Positions 1 to 6,458 of a DNA stretch of 64,000 nt are shown here, one piece after another. Every line of letters starts with the position of its first letter. The stretch's first letter is position 1. The translations under genes and the position numbers were made by a program. The DNA is from Xylanibacter ruminicola (GTDB taxonomy: Bacteria > Bacteroidota > Bacteroidia > Bacteroidales > Bacteroidaceae): NCBI RefSeq assembly GCF_900107775.1, contig NZ_FNRF01000002.1, positions 437,129 to 501,128 on the forward strand. The letters are read 5' to 3'. A model generated the notes under the pieces. It was given only the letters and a program-made list of their open reading frames with translations, was not told the origin of the DNA and ran no database searches.

Positions 1-526
1 TGCCGGGCATGGTGAGTATCTGCGTAAAACCGCTGATGGCGTTCAGTGGCGTGCGTATCTCGTGTGTCATGCTCTGCAGGAATGCCGTTTTGGCTTTCGA
101 TGCAGCCTCGGCACGGTCGCGCTCGATAGAGAGCTGCTTGTTTTGTGCCACCACCACATTACGTTCGCGCTCCAGCTGTCGGTTTTTTATCTCCAGGGTG
201 TGTCGCCAGCGGTTGTTGGCCGACAGGAACAGCAGGAAACCGATAATGCCCAGAATCATCACCACGCCACCCGATGTGAATCGTGATCGCTGCTGCAGCT
301 GTTGGTTCTGTCGGCGCATCGCCTCCATCTCTTCGTGGGTAATCTGCTCCTTTATAGGCGCTTGTTTTATGTTGTTGGCAGGTGCCTTTTGGGGCACACT
401 ATAAGTCTGAGGTTGAACATTCGGTGCTCGATGCTCAAACTCACAACCCGATAAAGCGATGATAATCAACAGCATAGCTAAAGTAGCCTTTGTAGCCGTT
501 AGTAATTTCTTAAGTAATTGTACCAT
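1..526 (-). CDS. Sensor histidine kinase, 5' part only (runs off the window)
   Basis: This open frame has no stop inside the window, so only the first 175 residues are seen. It starts with a lipoprotein signal peptide (lipobox LSGC, Cys28). A short spacer, a second hydrophobic segment at about residues 78-95 and a charged coiled-coil linker (about 96-140) follow. The HisKA H-box reads MTHEIRTPLNAISGF with the phospho-acceptor at His155. The ATPase domain would lie beyond position 1. The ATG at 526 sits just downstream of a good promoter at 548-579. A kinase carrying both a lipobox and a membrane helix is unusual but occurs in Bacteroidota. Its response regulator is not in the window. The kinase assignment is firm; the signal is unknown. 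Confidence 0.88.
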   Translation of the reverse strand, partial: MVQLLKKLLTATKATLAMLLIIIALSGCEFEHRAPNVQPQTYSVPQKAPANNIKQAPIKEQITHEEMEAMRRQNQQLQQRSRFTSGGVVMILGIIGFLLFLSANNRWRHTLEIKNRQLERERNVVVAQNKQLSIERDRAEAASKAKTAFLQSMTHEIRTPLNAISGFTQILTMPG

Positions 527-547
527 TGGTCTGACTCTTTTCGTGTG

Positions 548-579
548 CAAAGGTACAAAAAAAAGATGGCACGAACAAA
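548..579 (-). promoter_or_regulatory. Promoter of the 1-526 sensor kinase
   Basis: Read on the minus strand, TACCTTTG (548-555) is the Bacteroidota -7 box and TTTG (576-579) the -33 box, with a 20-nt spacer. The -33 box falls inside the loop of the terminator hairpin of the preceding gene. Confidence 0.75.
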
Positions 580-594
580 TATCCGTGCCACTTT
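561..594. terminator. Bidirectional hairpin terminator after the P5-like gene
   Basis: A TGGCACG / CGTGCCA stem has T-rich sequence on both outer sides. On the minus strand it follows the stop of the P5-like gene directly and is followed by a run of eight T. Confidence 0.7.
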
Positions 595-595
595 T

Positions 596-1021
596 TTAGA
601 GGTTATTTTGACTGAGATTCCAGCCTTGTAGCATGGGCATGGGATCGATGGCTGTGGTGCCGTTTTCGTGGATGGCCATGGCTGCGGCGACGGCTATCCA
701 GCGCAGGGGTTGCTCTGATGGATTTCCCAGGCACTCCAGGGCTCCGATACCCGATAGCTGTGCCACATGATCGATGTACGCGCGTGTGTTGTTTTCGGTC
801 GTAGGTGCCCATTTATGGATGATGTCGCGTATGTTGTACAACCGGTATTTATGATAGTACGTGCGCGTAAGCAGTCTGAAGGCTGCTCGCCACCCCCACT
901 CCATACTCTCAAACTGGCAGAAGTCGCCGTCGTGTTGCTGCGCTTTCATACCCTTCCACTTATCCGCGCTAAGTCGGATGTTAAGTGGGTTGCAATTACG
1001 TAGTCCTCGTGGTGTGCTCAT
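596..1021 (-). CDS. Structural protein P5-like protein
   Basis: This 141-residue protein has the N-terminal motif RGLRNCNPLNIR and conserved WGWRAAFRLL and YIDHVAQLSG segments. These match the family annotated in Bacteroidales as 'structural protein P5', a phage-derived, lysozyme-like small protein. No signal peptide is visible. Its start overlaps the end of the upstream small membrane gene by 4 nt (ATGA), so the two are translationally coupled. In many Bacteroidales a lytic or P5-like gene sits in this position behind the smalltalk gene, where it recalls a holin/endolysin pair. The enzymatic activity is not proven by visible residues. Confidence 0.7.
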   Translation of the reverse strand: MSTPRGLRNCNPLNIRLSADKWKGMKAQQHDGDFCQFESMEWGWRAAFRLLTRTYYHKYRLYNIRDIIHKWAPTTENNTRAYIDHVAQLSGIGALECLGNPSEQPLRWIAVAAAMAIHENGTTAIDPMPMLQGWNLSQNNL

Positions 1022-1227
1022 GATGGTAGTCGTTTGCTGATGATGTTTACGTAGTGGTTAAGTCCGAAGATAGATGCGGCAAACAGGAAAGCCTGTGCCA
1101 CGTAGAATAGCAGTCCGGTGGCCACATCGTTGATGCTCACCACCTGATACGTCACCAGTCCGATGCTGCTCACAATGAGCAGCACGGCACTGGCATACTG
1201 AGAGGTTTTAAAACTTGTGTTTTCCAT
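1018..1227 (-). CDS. Small two-helix membrane protein
   Basis: The protein has 69 residues with two clear hydrophobic stretches (about 11-30 and 36-55) joined by a short polar loop, and a basic tail ending KRLPS. Size, topology and coupling to the downstream P5-like gene (4-nt overlap) resemble a phage holin or spanin-type helper. No specific family was recognised. It lies 21 nt after the smalltalk gene and should share its promoter at 1371-1401. Confidence 0.6.
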   Translation of the reverse strand: MENTSFKTSQYASAVLLIVSSIGLVTYQVVSINDVATGLLFYVAQAFLFAASIFGLNHYVNIISKRLPS

Positions 1228-1248
1228 GGTACGTAGATTTTAAATTGT

Positions 1249-1335
1249 TTACATCAGCTGTGGACCGGCAGCACCCAGCAGCGCAGCAATCACATACCCT
1301 ACAACTTTAAGAAGTGTTCTAACTGTTTTGTTCAT
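1249..1335 (-). CDS. Smalltalk protein
   Basis: This is a 28-residue ORF with a basic start (MNKTVRTLLKVVGYV), a hydrophobic alanine- and leucine-rich centre and the end GAAGPQLM. It matches my recollection of the Bacteroidales 'smalltalk' protein, a tiny conserved peptide usually encoded near a VirE/primase gene, an HU-related gene and a cell-wall lytic gene. The same companions occur here (primase at 1672, HU-related gene at 16066, P5-like gene at 596). The gene is first in a three-gene minus-strand unit. Its function is not known. Confidence 0.85.
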   Translation of the reverse strand: MNKTVRTLLKVVGYVIAALLGAAGPQLM

Positions 1336-1370
1336 AATTCTGTGTGTTTAATGAGTATCTTTTTACGTTG

Positions 1371-1401
1371 CAAAGATACGAAAAATATTCGGAATTACCA
1401 A
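1371..1401 (-). promoter_or_regulatory. Promoter of the smalltalk / membrane / P5 unit
   Basis: On the minus strand, TTG (1399-1401) and TATCTTTG (1371-1378) are 20 nt apart, giving a 5' leader of about 30 nt before the ATG at 1335. Confidence 0.72.
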
Positions 1402-1537
1402 ATAATATGCCATATTTTTTTTTGCTAAAACTTTATTTAAAGTATCACTATAGGTTACAAATAACAAAATACTGTTATGCATATGTTTACAATATTTGTT
1501 TATATGTAATATCAGCCAACTTTTTTACGTCAAACAC

Positions 1538-1568
1538 TTGTACATATTGAAAATATTCAGTAACTTTG
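1538..1568 (+). promoter_or_regulatory. Promoter of the primase-helicase gene
   Basis: TTG (1538-1540) and TAACTTTG (1561-1568) are separated by 20 nt. Transcription would start near 1575, leaving a leader of roughly 95 nt before the ATG at 1672. Confidence 0.7.
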
Positions 1569-1577
1569 TTGCTGTTT

Positions 1578-1640
1578 GGGATCTAAGCCTGAGCACGGGC
1601 CCTAGAAATCGCTGAAAAAATGTCTATGGCGATTGTAGTG
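1578..1640 (+). other. Structured 5' leader of the primase-helicase mRNA
   Basis: Two potential hairpins lie in the leader. The first pairs TCTA-GCC (1582-1589) with GGC-TAGA (1598-1606) around a small bulge. The second pairs AATCGC (1607-1612) with GCGATT (1629-1634). The stretch is G+C-richer than the A+T-rich sequence around it. No known riboswitch was recognised. Confidence 0.35.
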
Positions 1641-1671
1641 CAAGACACAAAAATAAAACAGACAACAAATT

Positions 1672-4440
1672 ATGAACAAAAATTTATTAGAAAAAATCTA
1701 CGACCATTCCAATAATGGTCTCGACATCATTTTCGACGTATGCCCTGAGGCTGTCGATGCAGTAGCCAACAAGCGTAAGTTCCGTTTGCGTAGCAACGAG
1801 CACACCCCTTCGGCTTGTGTTTATCCGCCTACAGGAAACGTCGCCTACTGGCACGTAAAGGACTTTGGCATGGGCGAAGGCGAAGGTTACTTCTCGCCTA
1901 TCGACCTGTACATGTGGGATCGCGGCTACACGCAAGCCCAGTTTGCAATAGCTGTTCAGGAGTTGGCCGAGCAGTATGGTGTACAGGACGAACTGAAGCA
2001 GGGTGCTAACAAGCCCGAGGTGATTAAGCGCCCCGCCCTGCCCTGCGAAATTGGCAAGCCCGTTAGAGTTACCTATGGCGATGGTTTTACTGCTGCCGAC
2101 CTGAGTGTTTGGGGACCTTGTGTAAAGGCCGAGCACCTCATGGAATTGGATTGGAATACAGTGGCGACCATTACCCGTACCAGCGATGGCACTACCACCA
2201 TTAAGAAACCTACCGATACTTATCCTATATATGCGCAGGTATGCATGTATCAGGATGACGATGGCAATATGCAGTCGTTTATCAAGGTTTACGAACCCAA
2301 GAACTTCAACAAGTCGTTCCGTTTCAGTATCATCGGGCATAAGCCCCAGCACTATCTCTTCGGACTGGCAGCCCTGCGCCGCAAGTACGAGGAACGTGGC
2401 GAAGTTAAGCTCGACGTGGTGGTGATAGTTTCGGGTGGCAGCGATGCCGCAAACTGCTTAAGCATGGGCTATCAGCCCGTATGGCTGAGCAGCGAGACCG
2501 AGACACTGCAGGAGTCCGATCTGAAGTTGCTAATGAAATACGCCAAGCGCGTGGTTAACATCCCCGACATCGATGACACCGGCATAAAGGCTGGTCGCCG
2601 ACTGGCACTTAGCCTGCCCACAATTCATACCGCTTGGATGACTGCCAGCGACATGCACCTACTGCACGACAACCGTGGTCGCTATCGCAAGGACCTGAAG
2701 GATTATATCCAGCTTAATCCCCATCGTGCTGCTATGCGACGCCTGATTAGTCGTGCCCAATGTGCACAGTATTGGATAGAGCGCCACGATAAAGATGGCA
2801 ACATCTCCTATTCCATCTCAGCTGCCCGGCTTAACTATTATCTGGCACTTAACGGCTACTACACGTTGAAGGACGACGCGCACAAGGACCCCGTTTACAT
2901 TCATATAGATGGTATTAAGGTTACGCGCGTGATGGCCAAAACGATTACCAACTTCCTGTTCACTCAGGCGCAGCGCGAGGGATTAGACGAGGCATTACAG
3001 AATCGACTGCTGCGCAGCCACGATTTGCCAACAAACAGCGTGAGCCATCTAATAGAGTGCGACAACCTCGACTTTAATAATTCCACACCCACATCACAGC
3101 GATTTTATTTCCGTAATGGTTGGGTTGAGGTAACGGGCAGTGACATCACACGTCATCCCTACTCTAATCTGTGCGACAGTTATGTGTGGGCCGATAACAT
3201 CGTGGAGCATGATTATCGTAACATGCCGGCGATGTTCACGGTTGATAAGAATAGTGAGGGGCAGCTTGTGGTAGCTATTACCGAAAATCAACCTAGCAAA
3301 CTGTTTCAGTTTGTGATAAATGCCTCCAGGCTATACTGGCGCAAGGTTGATGAGGGCCATCAATCACTTACCCTCCAGGAGCGCAACGACGAGAATCAAT
3401 GCCTGCTGGCCAAGCTGGTTAATATCGGTTATCTGCTGCATGGCTATAAGTCGGAGTCGGCTGCATGGGCCACATTCTGTATGGACTCTACGATGGGCGA
3501 AACCGAGGACGAGTGCAATGGGCGTAGTGGCAAGTCGTTCTATCTCAAGGCACTAGGCCAACTGCTTAACACTTTTAGCATCGAGGCGCGTGTAAAGTCG
3601 GTGGTCGAGAACCGATTCTTGTTTGATGGTGTGAGCGAGAAAACCGATCTTATCATTGTAGATGAGTGCCACAAGGCCCTGAACTTTGATTATTTCTTTG
3701 GCAGGATCACCGGCACCTTCCGTGGCGAGGCCAAAGGCGATCACCCGTTCGAGATTCCATTCTCCAAGAGTCCTAAGTTTGCCTTTGGTACCAACTATAC
3801 CATCCGCAAGAACGATCCCAGCACCATGGGACGTGTTTGGCCGCAGATATTCTCCGATTACTATCACGAGAAAACCAAGCAAAACGACTATCTGCAAACA
3901 CGTAAGATTAGCGACGACTTTGGTTGCAACCTGATGGGCTCAGAATATCCCGAGAACGACTGGCAGGCCGATATCGCTTTCCTCATGCAGTGCGTAAAGC
4001 TTTACCTGTCGTTGCCCGCAGCTGAGCGCAAGATAATGCCACCAATGCAGCAGGTTGAGCACCGTGCTGAGCGTGCCGCTGTGGGTAAGGATTTCGAGGA
4101 GTGGGCCGAGGTGTATTTTGCGCCTGATGGTGGCAATCTCGATCGCGAAATTAAGCAAGACGAGATGTATGCCAACTTTAGTCGCGAGATAACATATCGT
4201 GTATCCAAGAACGTGTTTACCAAGCGCCTCAAAGCCTACTGCGATTATGCCTCGCACATCCATTGCCTTAATCCCGCATCGATTACTGGTAAACCTAAGG
4301 ATGGCGAACGCATTCTGCGCCGCGCCGATGGAGTGCTTTCGTACTTTTACTATGTGCAGTCGACTGAGGAATATGAGGCTAAACTAGCCGAGAGAGCGCA
4401 GAGAGGATCCGAGTCCGAAGAGCAGGTCATCATATTCTAA
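1672..4440 (+). CDS. Primase-helicase (Toprim-like + SF3/DUF5906-type ATPase)
   Basis: This is a 922-residue replication-type protein. An N-terminal primase-like region is followed by a Toprim-like segment (VIVSGGSDAAN at about 249-262, PDIDDTG at about 296). A C-terminal ATPase has Walker A CNGRSGKS (about 615-622), Walker B IIVDE (664-665) and a downstream TNYTIR-x-MGRVWP stretch typical of SF3/D5-like helicases. The Toprim position that normally holds the catalytic Glu reads Gly-Gly-Ser, so primase activity may be altered. It stands alone on the plus strand, divergent from the smalltalk unit, and ends at a strong terminator. It belongs to the primase / HU / smalltalk cassette common in Bacteroidales and of unknown purpose. 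Confidence 0.72.
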   Translation: MNKNLLEKIYDHSNNGLDIIFDVCPEAVDAVANKRKFRLRSNEHTPSACVYPPTGNVAYWHVKDFGMGEGEGYFSPIDLYMWDRGYTQAQFAIAVQELAEQYGVQDELKQGANKPEVIKRPALPCEIGKPVRVTYGDGFTAADLSVWGPCVKAEHLMELDWNTVATITRTSDGTTTIKKPTDTYPIYAQVCMYQDDDGNMQSFIKVYEPKNFNKSFRFSIIGHKPQHYLFGLAALRRKYEERGEVKLDVVVIVSGGSDAANCLSMGYQPVWLSSETETLQESDLKLLMKYAKRVVNIPDIDDTGIKAGRRLALSLPTIHTAWMTASDMHLLHDNRGRYRKDLKDYIQLNPHRAAMRRLISRAQCAQYWIERHDKDGNISYSISAARLNYYLALNGYYTLKDDAHKDPVYIHIDGIKVTRVMAKTITNFLFTQAQREGLDEALQNRLLRSHDLPTNSVSHLIECDNLDFNNSTPTSQRFYFRNGWVEVTGSDITRHPYSNLCDSYVWADNIVEHDYRNMPAMFTVDKNSEGQLVVAITENQPSKLFQFVINASRLYWRKVDEGHQSLTLQERNDENQCLLAKLVNIGYLLHGYKSESAAWATFCMDSTMGETEDECNGRSGKSFYLKALGQLLNTFSIEARVKSVVENRFLFDGVSEKTDLIIVDECHKALNFDYFFGRITGTFRGEAKGDHPFEIPFSKSPKFAFGTNYTIRKNDPSTMGRVWPQIFSDYYHEKTKQNDYLQTRKISDDFGCNLMGSEYPENDWQADIAFLMQCVKLYLSLPAAERKIMPPMQQVEHRAERAAVGKDFEEWAEVYFAPDGGNLDREIKQDEMYANFSREITYRVSKNVFTKRLKAYCDYASHIHCLNPASITGKPKDGERILRRADGVLSYFYYVQSTEEYEAKLAERAQRGSESEEQVIIF

Positions 4441-4470
4441 CGGTACTGTTTTTGTGCTTTTTTGTTTCAG

Positions 4471-4499
4471 GCCTGCCCCGTTTGGGGCGGGCTTTTTTA
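4471..4499 (+). terminator. Rho-independent terminator of the primase-helicase
   Basis: A 9-bp G+C-rich stem (GCCTGCCCC / GGGGCGGGC) with a GTTT loop is followed directly by six T, 30 nt after the stop codon. Confidence 0.88.
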
Positions 4500-4501
4500 T
4501 G

Positions 4502-4729
4502 GGGTGTTGCAAATATTGCAGTTGCAATAGCAAATATACTATCTTCATACTCATTTTTAGAATACTATATATACCCTGTTTTTTAGATTTTAATTGCAAC
4601 ACCGCAACAGAGAGTCATTCTAGAAATCTATCTATTTGTTAATCAGACGCATATGCACTCGTCTTTGTATTGCAAATAGGTGTTGCAATTGTGTTGCAGA
4701 TAAAAAAACGCCGCATATTTGCAACACCC
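4502..4729. repeat. Cluster of TTGCAA / GTGTTGCAA boxes with a 15-bp inverted pair
   Basis: At least six copies of TGTTGCAA or a close variant occur in both orientations, at about 4505, 4521, 4594 (reverse), 4681, 4691 and 4719 (reverse). The outermost two form a perfect 15-bp inverted repeat (4502-4516 and 4715-4729). A run of nine C follows at 4733-4741. The cluster lies directly downstream of a replication-type gene and looks like an iteron or protein-binding array. No gene was found in it. Confidence 0.5.
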
Positions 4730-4771
4730 AATCCCCCCCCCTTCAGCGCCTCCGCGCATCCCCTTTTACCC

Positions 4772-4814
4772 TAACACTAACCCCGCTCTACCATGATAGT
4801 AAAGCGGGGTTAGT
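4772..4814 (+). repeat. Flanking hairpin repeat, left copy
   Basis: This 43-nt element shows three mismatches to 13519-13561, in the same orientation. Its core is a hairpin with 13-nt arms (4775-4787 and 4803-4815) around CCATGATAG. No T-run follows on either strand, so a simple terminator role is not obvious. Together with the right copy it brackets the accessory island. Confidence 0.7.
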
Positions 4815-4831
4815 GTGATTGAGCGGGAGTT

Positions 4832-4946
4832 TTAGATATTCTCAGCAGCACGACGGATACGATTAAAATGTCTGTCGAGCTTGCTCATCAGAAAGCAGAC
4901 ATGCATCTTTATGTGGCACTCCACAGAAAAGTGCGTATTAGGCTAC
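4832..4946 (-). pseudogene. Decayed small gene, inverted relative of 13131-13238
   Basis: Read on the minus strand, 4946-4924 is identical over 23 nt to 13144-13166. Further blocks GTGCCACA and AAAGATGC are shared. One extra T at 4911 breaks the frame and creates a stop, so SLIRTFLWSAT ends early. A later frame reads MSKLDRHFNRIRRAAENI up to a stop at 4832, echoing LSKLERKRCE of the other copy. The family was not recognised. Confidence 0.5.
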
Positions 4947-5033
4947 ACCCTTCTATAGAAACGAATTGTGGTATTGCTAACATTTTGAATGAAAGTTTAC
5001 CTAATGTGGCAAGTATAAGATTATTTCCATGAT

Positions 5034-5048
5034 TAACAAGCCTTGCAA
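5034..5048. promoter_or_regulatory. Putative operator upstream of accessory unit 1
   Basis: TAACAAG-C-CTTGCAA is an imperfect version of the perfect palindrome at 11392-11406. The 14 nt CAAGCCTTGCAAAT are identical in the two places. The gap to the -33 box is 22 nt here and 11 nt there, a difference of one helical turn. Confidence 0.55.
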
Positions 5049-5070
5049 ATGAGACTTTTTTATATAAAAC

Positions 5071-5101
5071 TTGCTATTATCAAAAAAAGTATGTATATTT
5101 G
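5071..5101 (+). promoter_or_regulatory. Promoter of accessory unit 1
   Basis: TTG (5071-5073) and TATATTTG (5094-5101) have a 20-nt spacer. The expected transcription start is at about 5107-5108, which is the first base of the chosen ATG, so the transcript would be leaderless or nearly so. Confidence 0.75.
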
Positions 5102-5106
5102 CACTC

Positions 5107-6447
5107 ATGAATTCTAATGACCAGAATATCACATACACCTTTTATAGATTGGGGCCAAGTTTTATTACGTGGTTCTATCCAATAGACCAAACCCCTATCG
5201 AAAAGGAAATACTTGATCCTATGGGTCAGATAGGCACTGAGGATTTTGAAGATTTCCCTGGTGCAATAGAGCATTTGAATCCCTTTGATCCTAAATGGTT
5301 CCTCAAAGAGGAGAATGAATTAGTCTGCCAGCTCCTAATTGAAAACTTGGTTTACCTATCAGATGTTTTTGGTATGAATGGAGCCTATTCGATGCAAGCA
5401 GCACTTGCTAAAGATCCAGATGAAAGCATCTTCCGTTACAGACTTGGAGCAATTGGGGGTAGCCCAGAGTGTATGGTAGGCTATGGTCAGATGATGTGCA
5501 GAAAAGGATATGTTACTGATGGATGGGAGTGGATAGAGAAAGGTGCAGAAAAGGGCTGCGAGATGGGAATGCTGCTTGCTGCTATCTCCTATCAGTATGG
5601 CACGATGTCAGCCATTGACTACGAGAAAGCTGCATATTTCTATCGTCGTGCCATTAAGGAGTTTCATAGTTTTTACGCCTTCATGAATTACGGCGTGATG
5701 TTCATTGAAGCCAACTGTTGTCATTCGGCTCTCTATACATTAGGGCATGCGATGAAGCAGAAAGAACGTTATGAAAGACTTCTGAAAGATAAAGACGCCA
5801 CTAATCTGCTCACTAATTACAAATCATGTGAAGCATTACTTCAATTCCCTTATGAGGAACGCCCTAAGCATATTGCCATAGAGTATCATGCGCCAGAGCT
5901 TGATAGCCAATACTGTTACAAAGGCGAAGCGCCCAAGACGATAGGAGCTAATGGGGAGAAACCACAGCCTTGGTGTCCTGAAGACAAGAGGCTTGTTCCT
6001 ACTGACGTTGAGGAACGTGATAGCTATCAGGCAAAGATAAAGGGAAGGGAAGTTATGATGGAGATCGATGAGAAGTATCGCATATACCTGAAGTATGATG
6101 ACGGAACACCAATTTCAGAAGTCAAAATGCCAGCCTTGCCCAAGGCCCTATATTTCGTATTCCTCAATCATCCTGAGGGTTTTCCCTTAAAGCATCTTAT
6201 CGATTATCGTGAGGAATTACTCTTGTGGTATCGTCGCCTCTCAAATCGCACCTCTCTTGATAAAAGTATCGACGATTTAATTGATCCTACTAATAATTCT
6301 GCAAATGAGAAGATATCTCGTATACGCGAAGCTTTTGATAAAGCTTTTGCAAATATCAATTTGTCTCCGAAATCTTTCATCCCAACTGGTTCCAAGGGAG
6401 AAACATTTATAGTATCAATTGGTGGGAATAATGTAATTTGGTTATAA
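5107..6447 (+). CDS. Sel1/TPR-like repeat protein with a Bacteroidales C-terminal domain
   Basis: The ATG at 5107 was chosen because the upstream in-frame TTG at 5071 is the promoter -33 box. The 446-residue product is cytosolic. Its middle part (about 105-240) has Sel1-like helical repeats with AEKG-C-MG-LLAA and DYEKAAYFYRRA elements. The last 110 residues (MPALPKALYFVFLNHPEG, then a YREELL helix and NEKISRIREAF) form a domain I recall from other Bacteroidales hypothetical proteins, without a known role. It is the first gene of a four-gene unit, 11 nt before the HU-nuclease gene. Sel1 proteins often act as adaptors, so a scaffold or sensor role for the system is plausible but inferred. Confidence 0.6.
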   Translation: MNSNDQNITYTFYRLGPSFITWFYPIDQTPIEKEILDPMGQIGTEDFEDFPGAIEHLNPFDPKWFLKEENELVCQLLIENLVYLSDVFGMNGAYSMQAALAKDPDESIFRYRLGAIGGSPECMVGYGQMMCRKGYVTDGWEWIEKGAEKGCEMGMLLAAISYQYGTMSAIDYEKAAYFYRRAIKEFHSFYAFMNYGVMFIEANCCHSALYTLGHAMKQKERYERLLKDKDATNLLTNYKSCEALLQFPYEERPKHIAIEYHAPELDSQYCYKGEAPKTIGANGEKPQPWCPEDKRLVPTDVEERDSYQAKIKGREVMMEIDEKYRIYLKYDDGTPISEVKMPALPKALYFVFLNHPEGFPLKHLIDYREELLLWYRRLSNRTSLDKSIDDLIDPTNNSANEKISRIREAFDKAFANINLSPKSFIPTGSKGETFIVSIGGNNVIWL

Positions 6448-6458
6448 TCTGATGACAT

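Noticed and set aside
1344..1550. 68-codon plus-strand frame in the divergent promoter region
   Set aside because: It overlaps the minus-strand smalltalk promoter and is rich in codons typical of A+T-rich spacer.
4772..4814. Hairpin repeat as an ordinary Rho-independent terminator
   Set aside because: No T-run follows on either strand, unlike the true terminators at 4471 and 16712, so it was kept as a repeat.
4454..4818. Short plus-strand frames after the primase
   Set aside because: They cover the terminator, the TTGCAA boxes and the poly-C run. Composition is non-coding.
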